64,000 nt of DNA. Origin: UBA1422 sp041752735. Its GTDB lineage: Bacteria > Bacillota > Clostridia > Peptostreptococcales > Anaerovoracaceae. The DNA lies in contig JBGSVW010000007.1 in the NCBI GenBank assembly GCA_041752735.1, positions 35,886 to 99,885 of the forward strand, read 5' to 3'. This document shows positions 16,615-26,659 of this stretch, in pieces. The translations under genes were made by a program, and so were the position numbers. The notes under the pieces are model-generated. The model made no database searches and was not told the origin of the DNA. It saw nothing but the letters and a program-made list of their open reading frames with translations. The first letter of the stretch is position 1. Each line of letters starts with the position of its first letter.

Positions 16615-18588
16615 ATGAGACCCATTGATCGAAAAAGCAAAAGCAGAATTATCATTTTCTTTGGTATCTTTTGTATTGCGCTTTTGGCATTATGCATTCG
16701 CGTGGGATATCTCCAAATTGTAAATGCTGATGAGCTTACAAAAAAAGCAATCATACAGCAAACCAATGATGAAGAGCTTGAAGCAAAGCGTGGGGTAATC
16801 ACCGACCGAAACGGTAAAGAACTGGCTGTCAGCTCTATTTGTTACAGTGTTTGGATTAGGCCGTCTGCCATCAGTAAGGACAAACTGGACGAAGTAGCCA
16901 CAACACTCAGTCAGTTATTGAGCTTTCCGAAAGAAAAGGTTTCTGCGGACCTAATCCAGGACAAAACCCTTATTAAAATTGCAAAATACTTGAACCGGGA
17001 CACCGCAGATGCCATACGGGAGGCACAGATACCTGGTGTTTCAATCACCGAAGAAACGAAGAGATATTACCCTTTGGGTGACTTCGCATCTTCACTCCTT
17101 GGAAGTGTTACCGATGACAATCAAGGTTTGACCGGCTTGGAACTGCAATACAACAAATACCTCAAAGGCATTTCCGGACGATGGGTATTGAATACCGATG
17201 CATCGGGAAACCCCCTTTCGTATGGGGAAAAGAGTTACTTTGAACCGGTAAACGGAGCAACGGTACAATTGACAGTCGATGAAGTCATACAGCATTATGT
17301 GGAGCAATCCATTGATCAGGTGATGGAAGATACCGATGCGGATGGTGTCCAATGCATCGTCATGAACCCAAAAACAGGTGAAATCTTAGGGATGGCAGTC
17401 TCTCCCTCTTTTGATTCCAATGATCCACGAACTCCATTAGCAGAGGAAGACAAGAAAACGCTGGCTTCTTTAACAGGATCTGCCCAACTGGATTTCTTGA
17501 ATAAAATGTGGCGTAATCCACTGGTTCAGGATACATATGAGCCAGGGTCAACCGCTAAGCTACTGACCACTGCAATTGTTTTAGAGGAAGGGCTTGTAGC
17601 CAAAAATGAAACCTTTACTTGCACTGGTGCGATTGATATTGCCGGCACAACTTTGCATTGCTGGAGAATCGGGAAACCCCATGGCGTGGAAACCCTTTCA
17701 GAAGCCCTTGGGAACTCCTGTAACCCTGTATTTGCCGAACTTGGGGGCAGAATAGGACTAGAGAAGTACTATGGGTACATGGAGACGTTTGGGATTACTA
17801 AGAAGACCGGCATAGATTTTCCAGGTGAAGCAAATTCAATCCTTCAGGACATCGATACCGCTGGACCTGTGGGCCTGGCAACAATGGCATATGGCCAAGG
17901 TATTGCCGTCACGCCAATACAGCTATTAAGTGCAGTCTGCTCTTTGGGGAACAATGGAATGCTGATGCAGCCCAAACTGGTGGACAAAATTGTCGCTGAG
18001 GACGGAACGCTTATCAAAGAATATCCCAATGTAGAAGTAAGGCAAACCGTATCTGAAGCTACAGCCAAAGAGATTAGTCTTATGATGGAGTCAGTTGTAG
18101 CAGAAGGTGGGGGAGGCAATGCCAAAATATCCGGCTATCGGGTCGGAGGAAAGACTGGAACCGCATACAAAGTTCTAAATGGAGCATATACCAATGAAGT
18201 ATGCGCCTCTTTTGTAGGTATGGCCCCCATGGATGACCCGCAAGTGGCAATTTTATTTATTGTTGACAACCCCAAAGGCGTCAAGTATGGAAGTATCACC
18301 GCGGCACCGGGTGCCAAGGTAATCCTCGAAAATGTACTGCGTTATCTGAATGTAAAACCGGTGTATACTGCTGAAGAGAAACAAACAAACAGTAGTCATA
18401 CCACCACAGTTCCAAACATCATTGGCGAAAGCTTTAGCGAGGCCATTGGCATTTTAGGTGGTAGCTCTCTCAATTATATAGTATCTCCTGCAATGACAAG
18501 CGGAAGTGACTTCATCATCAAAGACCAGTACCCAAAACCGGGTGAAGAAGTGACAGTTGATGAGGTGGTATATCTGTACAGAGAATAG
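16615..18588 (+). CDS. spoVD: SpoVD/FtsI-type penicillin-binding protein with PASTA domain
   Basis: 657 residues. Class B transpeptidase that cross-links septal or spore peptidoglycan. It has one N-terminal membrane helix (about 9-32), a dimerisation domain, and a transpeptidase domain with active serine S312 in EPGSTAKLL, an SCN triad in LGNSCNPVF, and KTG at 513-515 (GGKTGTAYK). One PASTA domain closes the protein (about 600-657, VPNIIGESFSEAI). GAGAGGA before ATG 16615 decides the start; the frame is open from a GTG at 16582, inside the hairpin. Whether it serves division (FtsI role) or sporulation cannot be told; it is the only class B PBP gene in the cluster, so a division role is likely. 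Confidence 0.92.
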   Translation: MRPIDRKSKSRIIIFFGIFCIALLALCIRVGYLQIVNADELTKKAIIQQTNDEELEAKRGVITDRNGKELAVSSICYSVWIRPSAISKDKLDEVATTLSQLLSFPKEKVSADLIQDKTLIKIAKYLNRDTADAIREAQIPGVSITEETKRYYPLGDFASSLLGSVTDDNQGLTGLELQYNKYLKGISGRWVLNTDASGNPLSYGEKSYFEPVNGATVQLTVDEVIQHYVEQSIDQVMEDTDADGVQCIVMNPKTGEILGMAVSPSFDSNDPRTPLAEEDKKTLASLTGSAQLDFLNKMWRNPLVQDTYEPGSTAKLLTTAIVLEEGLVAKNETFTCTGAIDIAGTTLHCWRIGKPHGVETLSEALGNSCNPVFAELGGRIGLEKYYGYMETFGITKKTGIDFPGEANSILQDIDTAGPVGLATMAYGQGIAVTPIQLLSAVCSLGNNGMLMQPKLVDKIVAEDGTLIKEYPNVEVRQTVSEATAKEISLMMESVVAEGGGGNAKISGYRVGGKTGTAYKVLNGAYTNEVCASFVGMAPMDDPQVAILFIVDNPKGVKYGSITAAPGAKVILENVLRYLNVKPVYTAEEKQTNSSHTTTVPNIIGESFSEAIGILGGSSLNYIVSPAMTSGSDFIIKDQYPKPGEEVTVDEVVYLYRE

Positions 18589-18629
18589 CTGATGTTGTAT
18601 AATATAACGGTTATGCCGGAGGAAAGAAT

Positions 18630-20018
18630 ATGAGAACATTCAGCATGCGAGAAATCGCAGAAGTGACTGGTGGCCGGTTGATTTCGGGCACAGAAAATGC
18701 GCTGGTTCAGCGGGTTAGCAAGGATTCCAGAGATGTGACTTTGGACACCTTGTTTTTCGCATTAATCGGGCAGAATCACGATGCTCACGAATTTTTACCT
18801 CAAGTCCTTACAGGTGGATGCGGTAACTGGATTGTTTCGAATCTGGAGGCTTTACACGTTGAAGGGATTGAAAATGCCAATATCATATTAGTTGAAGATA
18901 CCCAGGAGGCATTAATTAGGCTTGCGGTTTTTGTTTTGGATGAGATGCAAGCCATTAAAATTGGCGTTACCGGGAGCGTCGGAAAAACATCAACAAAGGA
19001 CATGGTTTATGCAGTCTGCAGTCAACAATATAAAACCGGTAAGACGCAGGCCAATTTAAATACCAACATTGGAATTTCAATGTGTATATTGGATTTTGAT
19101 CCTGACATAAAGGTAGCGGTACTTGAGATGGGCACTGACCATCCCGGAGAAATCGACCAGGTCGTACGAGTATTTCGACCGCATATCGGATTGATCACAA
19201 ATATTGGCCAATCCCATCTGGAACATTTCGGCACAAGAGAAGGCATCTATCGGGCAAAAATGGAAATGACGAATTATTTTACCTCAAATGACTTGCTCAT
19301 TATTCAGCGAGGGGCTGATTTTCTTAGAAAGGAACAAATGGAGTCTTCTTACCGGATTCAATCAGTGGGGAAAGAGGAAGAAGATGACTTTATCGTAACA
19401 GGCATTCAGCTCACAAATAGGTTAAGCACTGAATTCGACCTGACATACTTAGGAGAATCCGTTCACTTCTTGTTGCCGGTATTAGGTTCACATCATGCAA
19501 TGAATGCAGCACAAGCAGTAGCGGTGGGCGTTGAGTTGGGTATCTCCCTTGCCGAGGCTGCAAAGGGACTTTCTTCTTTTCAGATTACAGCTGGTAGAAT
19601 GGATATTAAATCAGAAAAAGGGATGAGGAACGCTGTCATTATTGATGATGCGTATAACGCCAGCCCGGACTCAATGCGTGCAGGAATTCAAACGCTACTA
19701 TCCATGGAAGGCCCACGCAAAGTTGCTATCCTGGGAGACATGTTTGAGCTGGGGTCGCAGGCTATAGCTTTTCATCGGGAAGTGGGAAAATTCGCTGCGG
19801 ATGCAGGCGTGGATTTGATTTTAGGCGTCGGCGACCTGTCCAAAGAATTGGTGGATGCCGCAGGACCCAACGCGAAACACTTTATAACCAAACAGGACTT
19901 AATGAAGGAATTGCCAGGTTTGATTCATAATAATGACATCATCTTAATCAAAGCATCCAGAGGCATGGCCTTGGATGAAGTGGTCGATTATTTACTCAAT
20001 ACAAGGGAGATTCAATGA
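18630..20018 (+). CDS. murF: UDP-N-acetylmuramoyl-tripeptide--D-alanyl-D-alanine ligase MurF
   Basis: 462 residues. Adds D-Ala-D-Ala to the UDP-MurNAc-tripeptide in the cytosol. Mur ligase motifs: the ATP loop GVTGSVGKTSTKD near residue 115, EMGTDHPGEID, NIGQSHLEHFG and the C-terminal DDAYNASPDSMRAGI. The N-terminal domain (MREIAEVTGGRLISG, SKDSRDV) is MurF-like, which separates it from MurE. It directly follows spoVD, where a murE would usually lie in between. Its stop overlaps mraY (ATGA). Confidence 0.95.
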   Translation: MRTFSMREIAEVTGGRLISGTENALVQRVSKDSRDVTLDTLFFALIGQNHDAHEFLPQVLTGGCGNWIVSNLEALHVEGIENANIILVEDTQEALIRLAVFVLDEMQAIKIGVTGSVGKTSTKDMVYAVCSQQYKTGKTQANLNTNIGISMCILDFDPDIKVAVLEMGTDHPGEIDQVVRVFRPHIGLITNIGQSHLEHFGTREGIYRAKMEMTNYFTSNDLLIIQRGADFLRKEQMESSYRIQSVGKEEEDDFIVTGIQLTNRLSTEFDLTYLGESVHFLLPVLGSHHAMNAAQAVAVGVELGISLAEAAKGLSSFQITAGRMDIKSEKGMRNAVIIDDAYNASPDSMRAGIQTLLSMEGPRKVAILGDMFELGSQAIAFHREVGKFAADAGVDLILGVGDLSKELVDAAGPNAKHFITKQDLMKELPGLIHNNDIILIKASRGMALDEVVDYLLNTREIQ

Positions 20019-20974
20019 ACATCTATTATATTTTTGGAATTGGCGTTTTTGCCTTCGCAATTGGAATGCTACTGACTGCATTTCTGATTCCCGTTCTAAA
20101 AAAAGCAAAAGCCGGACAAAACATAAGAGAAGAGGGGCCGGCATCACATCATATCAAAGCAGGCACCCCAAGCATGGGTGGACTGGCAATCATCGGAGCG
20201 ATTATTGTGGCTGGAATTGCCGGCGGTGCTTGGGCGCCTGATACTTTTGCAGCACTTCTGGGTTTTTTGCTATTTGCAGCCATAGGGTTTATTGATGATT
20301 ACCTGAAAGTAGTGAAAAAGCAAAATGAAGGATTATTGGCATGGCAGAAATTTTCAATGCAGTTTGTCATTTCCCTGGGATTCGCCATATATATGGTTCT
20401 GCTTTCCAGTTCAGGCACTGAAGTTTTTATACCATTTTGGAATCAGACAATCGATTTTGGTGGCTGGTATATTCCATTTATTGTGTTCACTATTCTTGCG
20501 ATGGTCAATGCAATCAACTTGACGGACGGTTTGGATGGACTGGCGACAGGCGTCACAGCAATTGTAACAATGTTTTTTGTTTTTCTGGCATATAGGACCG
20601 GAAACGAATTGGAAGCAATGATTTATGTAAGCATCACAGGTGCTTGCCTGGGATTTTTAGTGTATAACCGATATCCGGCAAAAATCTTTATGGGAGATAC
20701 CGGCTCACTTGCCTTGGGTGGTGCAGTTGCATTGACGGCAATTGTCATGAAAATGGAGCTTTTTCTTCCGATTGTTGGCTTTATTTATGTGGTTGAAGCG
20801 TTATCGGTTGTGCTACAGGTTGGATATTTTAAGGCTACCAAGGGAAAGAGGATTTTCAAAATGGCACCCATTCATCATCATTTTGAAAAATCAGGCATGC
20901 AGGAAACTAAAGTTGTGCTTCTCTTTTGGCTGGTAACTATGATTTGTTGTCTGGGTGCGTTGATTACCCTATAG
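20015..20974 (+). CDS. mraY: Phospho-N-acetylmuramoyl-pentapeptide transferase MraY
   Basis: 319 residues, about ten membrane helices. Transfers phospho-MurNAc-pentapeptide to undecaprenyl phosphate, making lipid I. Family motifs: GTPSMGG after the first helix, the catalytic FIDDYLKV, NLTDGLDGLATG, FMGDTGSLALGG and APIHHHFE. It starts within the murF stop codon (ATGA), so the two are coupled. Confidence 0.97.
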   Translation: MNIYYIFGIGVFAFAIGMLLTAFLIPVLKKAKAGQNIREEGPASHHIKAGTPSMGGLAIIGAIIVAGIAGGAWAPDTFAALLGFLLFAAIGFIDDYLKVVKKQNEGLLAWQKFSMQFVISLGFAIYMVLLSSSGTEVFIPFWNQTIDFGGWYIPFIVFTILAMVNAINLTDGLDGLATGVTAIVTMFFVFLAYRTGNELEAMIYVSITGACLGFLVYNRYPAKIFMGDTGSLALGGAVALTAIVMKMELFLPIVGFIYVVEALSVVLQVGYFKATKGKRIFKMAPIHHHFEKSGMQETKVVLLFWLVTMICCLGALITL

Positions 20975-21008
20975 AAGATTATAAAAAAATTGAAAGGTAG
21001 GAAACAAA

Positions 21009-22385
21009 ATGAAACATGTTCCTTGGGATATAAAAGGGAAAAAAATATTAGTTGTTGGATTGGGCAAATCCGGGATAGCCGCGGCTCAGGCGTTGGCGAA
21101 ACGTGGAGCAAAGGTTTTTGTTCAGGATGCAAAGAATCCGGACGAAATTGAATCCCAACTGATTACATATTTACAAAATGAAAAAATCACTTGCTATTTT
21201 GCATCGGAACCCGATGACCCTTCAAGTTTCGATCTTATCGTACTAAGCCCTGGGGTTTCTTTGGAGATTCCTTTTGTGAAGGAAGCGAGTCAGAAGGGTG
21301 TATGGGTGACAGGTGAGCTGGAATTGGCCTATCAATTGGGTCCAGGCCATTATATAGCTATAACAGGGACCAATGGCAAAACGACAACCACAACACTGGT
21401 GGGAGAGATGTATAAAAGTGCAGATCGAGATACAGCTGTGGTGGGGAATATCGGTGTTGCCGTGACCACCAAAGCCATTTCAGCCACAGAAAATACCTGG
21501 ATGATTACCGAAGTAAGCAGTTTCCAACTGGAAACCATTCGACATTTCAGACCTGAGGTTTCGGCGATTTTAAACCTTACTCCGGACCATATGGACCGCC
21601 ATAAATCAATGGAAGAATACGGTCGGGTCAAAGCAAGAATATTCGAAAACCAAAAAAAATCGGATTACCTAGTTATTAATTATGACGATAAACTATGTTA
21701 TCAGCTAGCAAAGCAAGCCAAGGCAACGGTTGTTCCCTTTAGTCGAAAACAAGAGTTGCCTTTTGGGGCATTTGTCTTGGATGGAATGATTGCCATTCGG
21801 GACCAGGCTGGTGTACAAACCCTTTTTTGCCATCAGGATGAGCTGATGATCCCAGGGACACATAATCTAGAGAATGCATTGGCAGCTACGGCAATCGCCT
21901 ATTTTTCAGGTATTCCAGCCGAGATAATTCGCCGTACACTTCGCACATTTGCCGGAGTCGAACATCGGATTGAATTTGTAAATGAAATCGATGGCGTACG
22001 ATTTGTCAACGATTCCAAGGGAACCAATCCAGACGCGGCAATCAAAGCCATCGAATCTATTGCGGCACCGATATTCCTGATTGCCGGTGGATATGACAAA
22101 GATTCAGATTACGCAGAATTGATTGATTCTTTCGAGGGCAAAGTTGAAATTGCATTACTCATGGGCAAGACGGCTTCGAAAATCAAAGAAGTAGCTGAGA
22201 GCAAAGGATTTACCAAAACCATAATCCTTAAAGATATGGATGCCTGTGTGAAGGAGGCTTTCCGACAGGCAAAACCAGGTACCACTGTATTGCTTTCCCC
22301 GGCATGTGCCAGTTGGGATATGTATGACAACTATGAGCAGCGTGGCAGGCACTTTAAAGATTGTGTCGCCGGATTGGAAAAATAA
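21009..22385 (+). CDS. murD: UDP-N-acetylmuramoylalanine--D-glutamate ligase MurD
   Basis: 458 residues. Adds D-glutamate to UDP-MurNAc-L-Ala. It shows the Rossmann-like N-terminal domain (VVGLGKSGIAAAQALAKRG), ATP loop GTNGKTTTTTLV near residue 120, LNLTPDHMDRHKSMEEYG, and the C-terminal NDSKGTNPDAAIKAI and LSPACASWDMYDNYEQRG, which are specific to MurD. GAAAGGTAGG precedes ATG 21009. It lies between mraY and ftsW in the standard dcw order. Confidence 0.97.
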   Translation: MKHVPWDIKGKKILVVGLGKSGIAAAQALAKRGAKVFVQDAKNPDEIESQLITYLQNEKITCYFASEPDDPSSFDLIVLSPGVSLEIPFVKEASQKGVWVTGELELAYQLGPGHYIAITGTNGKTTTTTLVGEMYKSADRDTAVVGNIGVAVTTKAISATENTWMITEVSSFQLETIRHFRPEVSAILNLTPDHMDRHKSMEEYGRVKARIFENQKKSDYLVINYDDKLCYQLAKQAKATVVPFSRKQELPFGAFVLDGMIAIRDQAGVQTLFCHQDELMIPGTHNLENALAATAIAYFSGIPAEIIRRTLRTFAGVEHRIEFVNEIDGVRFVNDSKGTNPDAAIKAIESIAAPIFLIAGGYDKDSDYAELIDSFEGKVEIALLMGKTASKIKEVAESKGFTKTIILKDMDACVKEAFRQAKPGTTVLLSPACASWDMYDNYEQRGRHFKDCVAGLEK

Positions 22386-22388
22386 GAA

Positions 22389-23531
22389 ATGGCTGAGAAC
22401 CAACGAATTGTAGTAAAAAACCCTAGAAGGGGGCAAGTGGACTTTGTGATCATATTGGTGACCGTTATTTTGGTTGTCTTTGGTATCATGATGGTTACAA
22501 GCTCAAGCTATTACAGTTCAATCAATGAAGATGGAACGCCGTATCGGTATTTGATTCGTGAACTGATTTGGGTTGGTTCAGGCGGCATACTTATGTGGCT
22601 TGGCGCAATGATCGATTATCATATTTATCAAAAGTTCGGGTGGTTGTTCTTGGCTGTCAGCATATTGATGCTGATTTTGGTCCTGACTCCGCTAGGTCTT
22701 GAACGAAATAATGCGCAACGATGGCTTGGCGTTGGTGAAATGACCATCATGCCCGGGGAAGTGGCTAAAATATGTGCCATTATATTTGTTGCTTGGCTTT
22801 TAAGTAAAAAAGAGGATACAATCCTATCTTTTACCGGTGGTATTTTGCCCCTATTTGTGATTATGGGGGTATATGCCGGTCTTGTTATGAAGCAGCCAAA
22901 TATGTCAACTGCGATTATCATTTGTCTCATTATATTAGGAATGATGTTTATTGCAGGACTCAAGTGGAGATATTTGTTTGGCCTCAGTGCGATAGGCGTT
23001 GCTGGAGCTGCATTCTTGATACTCTCGGATGAAACGGGATACCGTATGAAACGGGTTGTCAGTTTCCTGGATCCTTTTGCAGATCCATTGGATACCGGCT
23101 ATCAGGTGGTTCAATCTCTGATGGCATTGGGATCCGGGGGGCTTTTCGGCTTAGGGCCGGGAAAAAGCATCCAAAAAAACTTATATCTTCCTGAACCTCA
23201 GAATGATTTCATTCTCGCAATTATTGGTGAAGAGCTTGGATTTTTAGGTATTCTCGGTTTAATGATTTGCTTCATGGTTTTGATTTATCGAGGTATCCTT
23301 ACAGCGATAAAAGCGCCGGACCGGTTTGGGATGCTGGTCGCTTCCGGAATCACCATAATGCTTGCTGTACAGGTGCTGTTGAATGTCGCAGTAGTATCTT
23401 CTTCTATGCCACCAACCGGGGTGACACTGCCCTTCATCAGTTATGGCGGAAATGCAATGTGGTTGTTTATGGGTTCCATGGGAATCCTGCTAAATATATC
23501 CAGGAGCAATTCGGAGGTGGACAGAATATGA
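22389..23531 (+). CDS. ftsW: FtsW/SpoVE family lipid II polymerase (SEDS protein)
   Basis: 380 residues, about ten membrane helices. SEDS-family glycosyltransferase that polymerises lipid II together with a class B PBP; the partner here is probably the spoVD product. Motifs: NNAQRWLGVG and MPGEVAKICAIIFVAW, then FLDPFADPLDTGYQVVQSL, GKSIQKNLYLPEPQNDFILAIIGEELG and GVTLPFISYGGNAMW. The position in the cluster cannot distinguish ftsW from spoVE. The gene follows murD after three bases and overlaps murG by four. Confidence 0.94.
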   Translation: MAENQRIVVKNPRRGQVDFVIILVTVILVVFGIMMVTSSSYYSSINEDGTPYRYLIRELIWVGSGGILMWLGAMIDYHIYQKFGWLFLAVSILMLILVLTPLGLERNNAQRWLGVGEMTIMPGEVAKICAIIFVAWLLSKKEDTILSFTGGILPLFVIMGVYAGLVMKQPNMSTAIIICLIILGMMFIAGLKWRYLFGLSAIGVAGAAFLILSDETGYRMKRVVSFLDPFADPLDTGYQVVQSLMALGSGGLFGLGPGKSIQKNLYLPEPQNDFILAIIGEELGFLGILGLMICFMVLIYRGILTAIKAPDRFGMLVASGITIMLAVQVLLNVAVVSSSMPPTGVTLPFISYGGNAMWLFMGSMGILLNISRSNSEVDRI

Positions 23532-24622
23532 AAGTGATGATGACCGGTGGTGGTACGGGCGGACATATATATCCGGCGATTGCCATCGCAGATAAAATTA
23601 AACAGGAAGACCCAAATGGGTCAATCTTATTTGTGGGCACCCAACGCGGAAAAGAAAGTGAGCTGGTACCTCAAAGCGGATATCCCATTGAATTTCTTCA
23701 TGTCACTGGCTTCAACCGTAAAAACATATTGCGAAATGTGCAGGTGATGATTGATTATAATGTGGCTTTGCGTGAGGCAGGCAAACTCATAGAACGATTC
23801 CGACCGGATGTTGTGATTGGCACTGGGGGTTATGTGTCGGCTCCGTTGATACGGGCTGCTGCCAAAAGGGGAATTCGAACTTTTATTCAGGAACAAAATG
23901 CCATACCTGGATTGACTAATCGATTGTTGGAAAAGGACGTCGAGAAAGTGTTTCTGGGCTTTCAAGAGAGTTCCGATGGATTCAAAGATCCGCAGAAACA
24001 TATTTATTCGGGCAATCCGGTTCGATCTGCTTTTTATACGGCTGACAAAAAACAGTGTAGGGAATTGCTAAAAATTGATCCCGATGTATTTGTCATTTTA
24101 GCCTTTGGAGGAAGTCAGGGAGCTGGAAGAATCAATAAAGCTATGATTTCAGTAGTAGAACGCTACAATGGCGTGCCAGGCGTTGCTGTCATTTTTGTTC
24201 CCGGAAAATACTATTATTTACCGGTCATGACAGAGCTGTCAGAAAAAGAAATCCAATTGCAAGGCAACATACGGATTATGGAGTACATTACAAACATGGA
24301 ACGTTATCTACCGGCGGCAGACTTAGTCATTAGCCGAAGTGGCGCCCTTACTGTTTCGGAGATTGCTGTGACCGGAAAGCCTGCTATTTTAATCCCATCA
24401 CCAATTGTAACAGGAGATCACCAATTGTTTAATGCGAATGTGTTGGGTAAACGTGGAGGAGCAGTGGTGATTGAAGAAAAAAACCTAACCGATGATGGAC
24501 TGCTTTACGAAATCCAGAAGCTATTGGCTGACAACCATCGATTAGAACGAATGGCGCAATGCAGCAGGGAAGAAGCGACCAAAGATGCCACCTCAATCAT
24601 TTGGGAGAGCATAAAGAAATGA
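23528..24622 (+). CDS. murG: Lipid II synthase MurG (GlcNAc transferase)
   Basis: 364 residues. Adds GlcNAc to lipid I on the inner face of the membrane. GT-B fold, starting MKVMMTGGGTGGHIYPAIAIA with the glycine loop, then GTGGYVSAPLIRAA, EQNAIPGLTNR, the donor-binding FGGSQGAGRINKAM, and SRSGALTVSEIAVTGKPAILIP with the acceptor loop. The frame is open to 23267 inside ftsW, but the family start is the ATG at 23528, which overlaps the ftsW stop (ATGA). GGAGGTG lies eight bases upstream. Confidence 0.97.
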   Translation: MKVMMTGGGTGGHIYPAIAIADKIKQEDPNGSILFVGTQRGKESELVPQSGYPIEFLHVTGFNRKNILRNVQVMIDYNVALREAGKLIERFRPDVVIGTGGYVSAPLIRAAAKRGIRTFIQEQNAIPGLTNRLLEKDVEKVFLGFQESSDGFKDPQKHIYSGNPVRSAFYTADKKQCRELLKIDPDVFVILAFGGSQGAGRINKAMISVVERYNGVPGVAVIFVPGKYYYLPVMTELSEKEIQLQGNIRIMEYITNMERYLPAADLVISRSGALTVSEIAVTGKPAILIPSPIVTGDHQLFNANVLGKRGGAVVIEEKNLTDDGLLYEIQKLLADNHRLERMAQCSREEATKDATSIIWESIKK

Positions 24623-25407
24623 CACAAAAAAATATAAAAACCAACCAACGGTCAAAAGGGAACACACCAAATAAAAAGAAACGACGAAAAAAGAGTCACT
24701 TTTTCCTAAACTTTTTCATCGTGTTGCTTTTAATTGGCGGCCTGGCCTGGTTTGTATCTTCCGATTTTTTTGCCATTGATAAAATATCAGTCATCCATAA
24801 CAACAACTACACAAAGGATGAAATTATAGCCATGTCGGAAATCAAAACAGGTAGAAATCTTTTCTGGTTTTACCTAAATAAAGGAGATGTCCGTGATGCT
24901 ATGGAAGGAGATTCCTATATTGATACTGTCAATGTGAGCATTCAATTGCCCGATACGGTACTCCTAGACGTGGACGAACGGGCGGAAGTAGCCTCAGTGC
25001 CACTGGATGACAAATACATTTTGATTGACAATGAAGGATATGTGCTTCGAACAACAGAAGTGGAGCCTAAATTGACTCTTTTGGTTGGGCTAACGATTAC
25101 AGGAATGGAAGAGGGAAGACCTCTTATGGTTGAGCAGAAAAGCATTTTTACCGAAACGCTTACAATGCTAAACACCATGGAAAGTAGTGACTTGTTTTTC
25201 AAACGGATTGACATTTCAGATGTTATAATCAAGGCTTACATTTACGACAAATTAATTTGCAAAGGTACACCAGAAAACATCCTAAGCAGTATGAATACGG
25301 GAAATTTACAAATCATTTTGTACGACCTATATAAGAAAGGGATTAGTCACGGTACTGTTAATGTTGGAGCGGATAAAGTCTGCTCATTTAGCCCAAAAGT
25401 CGAATAA
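24619..25407 (+). CDS. ftsQ: FtsQ/DivIB cell division protein
   Basis: 262 residues. A basic N-terminal tail (KKKRRKKSHF), one membrane helix (about 32-52), and an extracytoplasmic POTRA domain (FAIDKISVIHNNNYTKDEII, about 53-125), followed by the beta domain (VDERAEVASVPLDDKYILID). It links FtsL/DivIC to the divisome. It overlaps the murG stop (ATGA) and closes the precursor-synthesis run before the separately promoted ftsZ. There is no ftsA, as in many Clostridia. Confidence 0.9.
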   Translation: MTQKNIKTNQRSKGNTPNKKKRRKKSHFFLNFFIVLLLIGGLAWFVSSDFFAIDKISVIHNNNYTKDEIIAMSEIKTGRNLFWFYLNKGDVRDAMEGDSYIDTVNVSIQLPDTVLLDVDERAEVASVPLDDKYILIDNEGYVLRTTEVEPKLTLLVGLTITGMEEGRPLMVEQKSIFTETLTMLNTMESSDLFFKRIDISDVIIKAYIYDKLICKGTPENILSSMNTGNLQIILYDLYKKGISHGTVNVGADKVCSFSPKVE

Positions 25408-25422
25408 GGAACGTTGAAAATA

Positions 25423-25452
25423 TTGTGCATTACCATTTTTCTATGGTATAAT
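25423..25452 (+). promoter_or_regulatory. Promoter of ftsZ with extended -10
   Basis: TTGTGC (25423-25428), an 18-base spacer and TGG-TATAAT ending at 25452. The TG before the -10 makes an extended -10 element. About 45 bases of leader precede the ATG. Confidence 0.7.
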
Positions 25453-25497
25453 ATCTGCATATCATAAGTACATTGCGGGATGGGAGGGTATCTAAGG

Positions 25498-26604
25498 ATG
25501 CTACAGTTTGAAATCAAAGAAGATCAAAGCGCCAAAATCATCGTCATAGGTGTCGGTGGTGGTGGCTGCAATGCAGTTAATAGAATGATAGATGATGGCT
25601 TACAAGGAATTACCTATCTGGCCATCAATACAGATAAACAGGCTTTATCAGCCAGTAAAGCTGAGACCACCCTCCAAATTGGTGAGAAATTAACCAAAGG
25701 GTTGGGGGCAGGGGGAAACCCAGAAATCGGCCAAAAGTCAGCAGAAGAGAGTATGGACGAAATCGCCAAGTTTATTGCCGGATCCGAAATGGTTTTTGTA
25801 ACGGCTGGCATGGGTGGCGGAACCGGAACCGGTGCTGCACCAATCGTCGCAAAAATTGCCAAAGATTTGGGTATCCTAACTGTAGGCGTTGTAACAAAGC
25901 CATTTTCCTTCGAAGGACGCAAACGTGCGGAACATGCAGACTTGGGTGTCAAATTTTTAAGAAAATATGTGGACTCCATGGTGGTTGTCCCCAATGATAA
26001 ACTTCTTCAGATTGCTGAAGAAAGAACCACTTTACTTGAAGCCTTTGATATGGCTGACAATGTTTTAAGACAAGGGGTACAGGGAATCACGGACTTAATC
26101 GGTGATTCCGGACTGATTAATCTTGACTTTGCAGATGTAGAAACAGTAATGCGAGATCGGGGCGTTGCGCACATGGGAATCGGCATAGGACGTGGTGAAG
26201 ACAAGGTTAAGGATGCGGTAAGAAATGCCATCGATAGCCCCCTGCTGGACACCACCGTTTCCGGAGCCAAAGCAATTCTGCTGAACATCACCGGAGGCTA
26301 TGATTTAGGGATGATGGATGTCACAGACGCGGCCAATTTGATTCAAGCTGAATCCGACAAAGACGCAATTATAATTTTTGGCGCCGCTGTCAGAGAAGAA
26401 ATGCACGATGAAATTCATATCACCGTCATTGCAACAGGTTTTGAAAACAAGCCAGGCAACTATTCAGAAACCGGAAAGTTTTTTGGTATAGATGCTATGG
26501 CCACAGATCTCTCCGAAGAGGAAGGGCAAGAGCCTGAAGAAGAAACAGCGGAAGCCCAAAAGACTGGAACTGATTTTTTTAATATCCCATCATTTTTGAA
26601 ATAA
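25498..26604 (+). CDS. ftsZ: Cell division protein FtsZ
   Basis: 368 residues. Tubulin-like GTPase that forms the Z ring. It starts MLQFEIKEDQSAKI, then GVGGGGCNAVNRMI, the tubulin signature GGGTGTGAAP, the T7 loop region NLDFADVETVMRDRG, and the conserved C-terminal peptide DFFNIPSFLK after an acidic linker (EEEGQEPEEETAEA). The C-terminal tail is the docking site for ZapA-independent partners such as SepF. The frame is open from 25480, but GGGAGG at 25482-25487 fits the ATG at 25498. In spore formers spoIIGA-sigE-sigG usually follow; here a terminator and a methylase gene follow. Confidence 0.97.
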   Translation: MLQFEIKEDQSAKIIVIGVGGGGCNAVNRMIDDGLQGITYLAINTDKQALSASKAETTLQIGEKLTKGLGAGGNPEIGQKSAEESMDEIAKFIAGSEMVFVTAGMGGGTGTGAAPIVAKIAKDLGILTVGVVTKPFSFEGRKRAEHADLGVKFLRKYVDSMVVVPNDKLLQIAEERTTLLEAFDMADNVLRQGVQGITDLIGDSGLINLDFADVETVMRDRGVAHMGIGIGRGEDKVKDAVRNAIDSPLLDTTVSGAKAILLNITGGYDLGMMDVTDAANLIQAESDKDAIIIFGAAVREEMHDEIHITVIATGFENKPGNYSETGKFFGIDAMATDLSEEEGQEPEEETAEAQKTGTDFFNIPSFLK

Positions 26605-26659
26605 GGTCCGGGAGGTTGCATTCCGAAACCAATATGGATAGATGGAATAGGTAATTCAT

